Part shown: positions 62,506 through 64,000 of the stretch, piece after piece
How the letters are laid out: each line of letters starts with the position of its first letter
Position numbering within the stretch: position 1 is the stretch's first letter
Origin: Collimonas sp. OK607
Lineage (GTDB): Bacteria > Pseudomonadota > Gammaproteobacteria > Burkholderiales > Burkholderiaceae_D
DNA length: 64,000 nt
Direction of reading: 5' to 3'
NCBI RefSeq assembly: GCF_900111995.1
Contig: NZ_FOKF01000029.1
Span: 1-64,000 of the forward strand
The notes under the pieces: model-generated
What the model saw: only the letters and a program-made list of their open reading frames with translations
Databases searched by the model: none
What the model was told of the DNA's origin: nothing
Made by a program: the position numbers and the translations under genes

Positions 62506-64000
62506 AACAAAGCATTCTCCAAATCGTCCTCGACACTCCCTTGGATAGCAGTTTCGACTATCGCTGGCAGGCCAGCGATGAAAGCGAAGCCATGCCCCAA
62601 ATCGGACAGTTGGTTCAGCTTTCTTTCGGTCGCCGCGAAGTAGTCGGCATGATTGTCGGCATCAGCGCCGAGAGCGACGTGCCAGCCGAAAAATTAAAAA
62701 ACGTCCAGGCGGTGCGCCATCAGCTGCCGCCGCTCTCGAAGCAATGGCTCGCTCTCTGTCGTTTTGCAGCCGATTATTACCAGCGGCCGCTGGGCGAAGT
62801 AGCGTTACCGGGTTTGCCGAAAAACCTGCGTGCGCTGACCACCGTGGCGTTGGATCGCGGCTTGAAGAAATTGCAGCAAGCCGGCGCCGCGCACGATGCC
62901 ACGCCGATTGACGTGGCACAGCTGAATCCGGCACAACAGCAGGCGGCCGATGCGATTGCGGGCGCCACCGGCTTTGCGCCGACGTTGCTGTATGGCGTCA
63001 CCGGTAGCGGCAAGACCGAGGTCTATCTGCAGGCTGCGGCACAAATCCTGGCCCATAGTGAAAACGGCGCGGACAATCCCTCGCAAATCCTGATCCTGGT
63101 GCCGGAAATCAATCTGACGCCGCAACTGGAGGGCAACATCCGCGCCCGTTTCCCAGGCGTGATGGTGGCGACTTTGCATAGCGGCCTGGCGGAAGGCGAG
63201 CGCATGCGTCATTGGCTGGCAGCGCATTTGGGACAGGCGCGGATTATTCTCGGGACCCGGCTGGCGGTGTTGGCTTCGTTGCCACATTTAAAGCTGATCG
63301 TCATCGACGAGGAACACGACCCGTCCTACAAGCAGCAAGAAGGTTTGCGCTATTCGGCACGCGATCTGGCGGTGTGGCGTGCTCATCAGTTGGGGATTCC
63401 GATTGTGCTGGGCTCGGCCACGCCATCGCTGGAAACCTGGCATCACACTCAATCCGGACGCTACAAGAAACTCGAACTGCGCGAGCGGGCGGTCAAGGAT
63501 GCGGTATTGCCGCTGGTGCGCCGCATCGACATGGAACGCGACAAACCCAGCGAGGGACTGACCTCGACCCTGGTTAGTGCGCTCAAGCTAAGGCTGGAGC
63601 GGGGCGAGCAATCGCTGTTGTTCCTGAACCGCCGCGGTTACGCGCCGGTGATCGCTTGCGATGCTTGCGGCTGGGTCAGCAACTGCACCCGCTGCACCTC
63701 GTTCATGGTGCTGCACAAACCCGAACATCGCCTGCGCTGCCATCATTGCAGCCTGGAGCTGCGGATCCCGAAATCCTGTCCAACCTGCGGTAACGTCGAT
63801 TTGCAGCCGTTGGGACGCGGCACGCAACGATTGGAAGAGGGATTGCGAGCGATGTTTCCGGAAGCACGGGTATTGCGCATCGATGCCGATTCCACACGTC
63901 GCAAAGGTAGTGCCCAAGCGGCTTTCGATAGCGTGCACAACGGTGAGGTAGATATTTTGATCGGCACCCAGATGGTCGCCAAGGGACATGATTTCAAAAA
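62502..64000 (+). CDS. priA: Primosomal protein N' (replication restart helicase PriA), 3' end outside window
   Basis: 499 residues are visible from a GTG start at 62502 (an in-frame TAG at 62466 limits upstream choice; Shine-Dalgarno weak). The N-terminal DNA-binding region ('VLDTPLDSSFDYRW', 'GQLVQLSFGRREVVGMIVG') is followed by the helicase P-loop 'LLYGVTGSGKTEVYLQAA', 'LVPEINLTPQLE', the DEEH box 'LIVIDEEHDPSYKQQEGLRYSARDLA', and a zinc-binding set of eight Cys ('CDACGWVSNCTRC', 'CHHC', 'CPTC'). 'DILIGTQMVAKGHDF' is at the right edge. PriA restarts stalled forks. The gene starts at the end of a DnaA-box module. Confidence 0.96.
   Translation, partial: MKQSILQIVLDTPLDSSFDYRWQASDESEAMPQIGQLVQLSFGRREVVGMIVGISAESDVPAEKLKNVQAVRHQLPPLSKQWLALCRFAADYYQRPLGEVALPGLPKNLRALTTVALDRGLKKLQQAGAAHDATPIDVAQLNPAQQQAADAIAGATGFAPTLLYGVTGSGKTEVYLQAAAQILAHSENGADNPSQILILVPEINLTPQLEGNIRARFPGVMVATLHSGLAEGERMRHWLAAHLGQARIILGTRLAVLASLPHLKLIVIDEEHDPSYKQQEGLRYSARDLAVWRAHQLGIPIVLGSATPSLETWHHTQSGRYKKLELRERAVKDAVLPLVRRIDMERDKPSEGLTSTLVSALKLRLERGEQSLLFLNRRGYAPVIACDACGWVSNCTRCTSFMVLHKPEHRLRCHHCSLELRIPKSCPTCGNVDLQPLGRGTQRLEEGLRAMFPEARVLRIDADSTRRKGSAQAAFDSVHNGEVDILIGTQMVAKGHDFK

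Overview
The window is a 64 kb piece of a betaproteobacterial chromosome. Gene content and protein style (ATP synthase operon next to parAB, rsmG and mnmG; hemE beside priA; many LysR and liv-type ABC genes) fit Burkholderiales. Oxalobacteraceae such as Collimonas or Herbaspirillum relatives are my best guess, but that is inference, not a search result. Genes are dense and mostly vertical-looking. The only clear mobile DNA is the start of an IS4-family transposase cut by the left edge, plus a few REP-type palindromes.

Layout. 1-3.5 kb: transposase fragment, a secreted alkaline-phosphatase-superfamily protein, a small lipoprotein and an Lrp-type regulator. 3.8-7.5 kb: bifunctional PutA, divergent from that regulator. 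7.6-13.5 kb: a large DUF3300 lipoprotein, an AsmA-like protein and an aspartate carbamoyltransferase with an N-terminal helix-turn-helix extension. 13.5-14.33 kb: a gene-free AT-rich block with many DnaA boxes, organised as two direct copies of the same module (box array, perfect TTATCCACA, four CTA 'DnaA-trio' triplets, AT-rich tract). This is a strong replication-origin candidate. 14.3-23.7 kb: LysR regulator, mmsA, GMC oxidoreductase and a complete liv-type transporter. 24-30.2 kb: TauE/SafE exporter, two perfect parS sites, mnmG, rsmG, a LysE exporter, parA and parB. 30.4-37.7 kb: the complete F-type ATP synthase operon atpIBEFHAGDC with a near-consensus promoter and a strong terminator. 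37.9-41.3 kb: mini-lipoprotein, CoA-binding protein, PPK2, SGNH hydrolase and an orphan amino-acid binding protein. 41.3-50.4 kb: a MocR regulator divergent from gabT, a polyamine/GABA-type ABC transporter and gabD, which together look like a GABA/putrescine uptake and catabolism unit. 50.6-60.5 kb: SbmA-like ABC exporter, MFS permease, PhyH dioxygenase with AraC regulator, M20 amidohydrolase and an agmatinase/guanidinobutyrase-type ureohydrolase, each with a LysR neighbour. 60.6-64 kb: hemE, a second gene-free block with a duplicated DnaA-box module, and priA running off the right edge.

How it works together: the parS sites, parAB, the duplicated trio-bearing DnaA-box block and the co-directional run of housekeeping genes to its right all suggest an origin-proximal region, with the rightward fork starting near 14 kb. 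A second duplicated DnaA-box cluster lies 48 kb away in front of priA, and another perfect DnaA box lies between parA and parB. The window therefore holds several apparent links between initiation (DnaA), restart (PriA) and segregation (ParB). No tRNA, rRNA or CRISPR array was seen.
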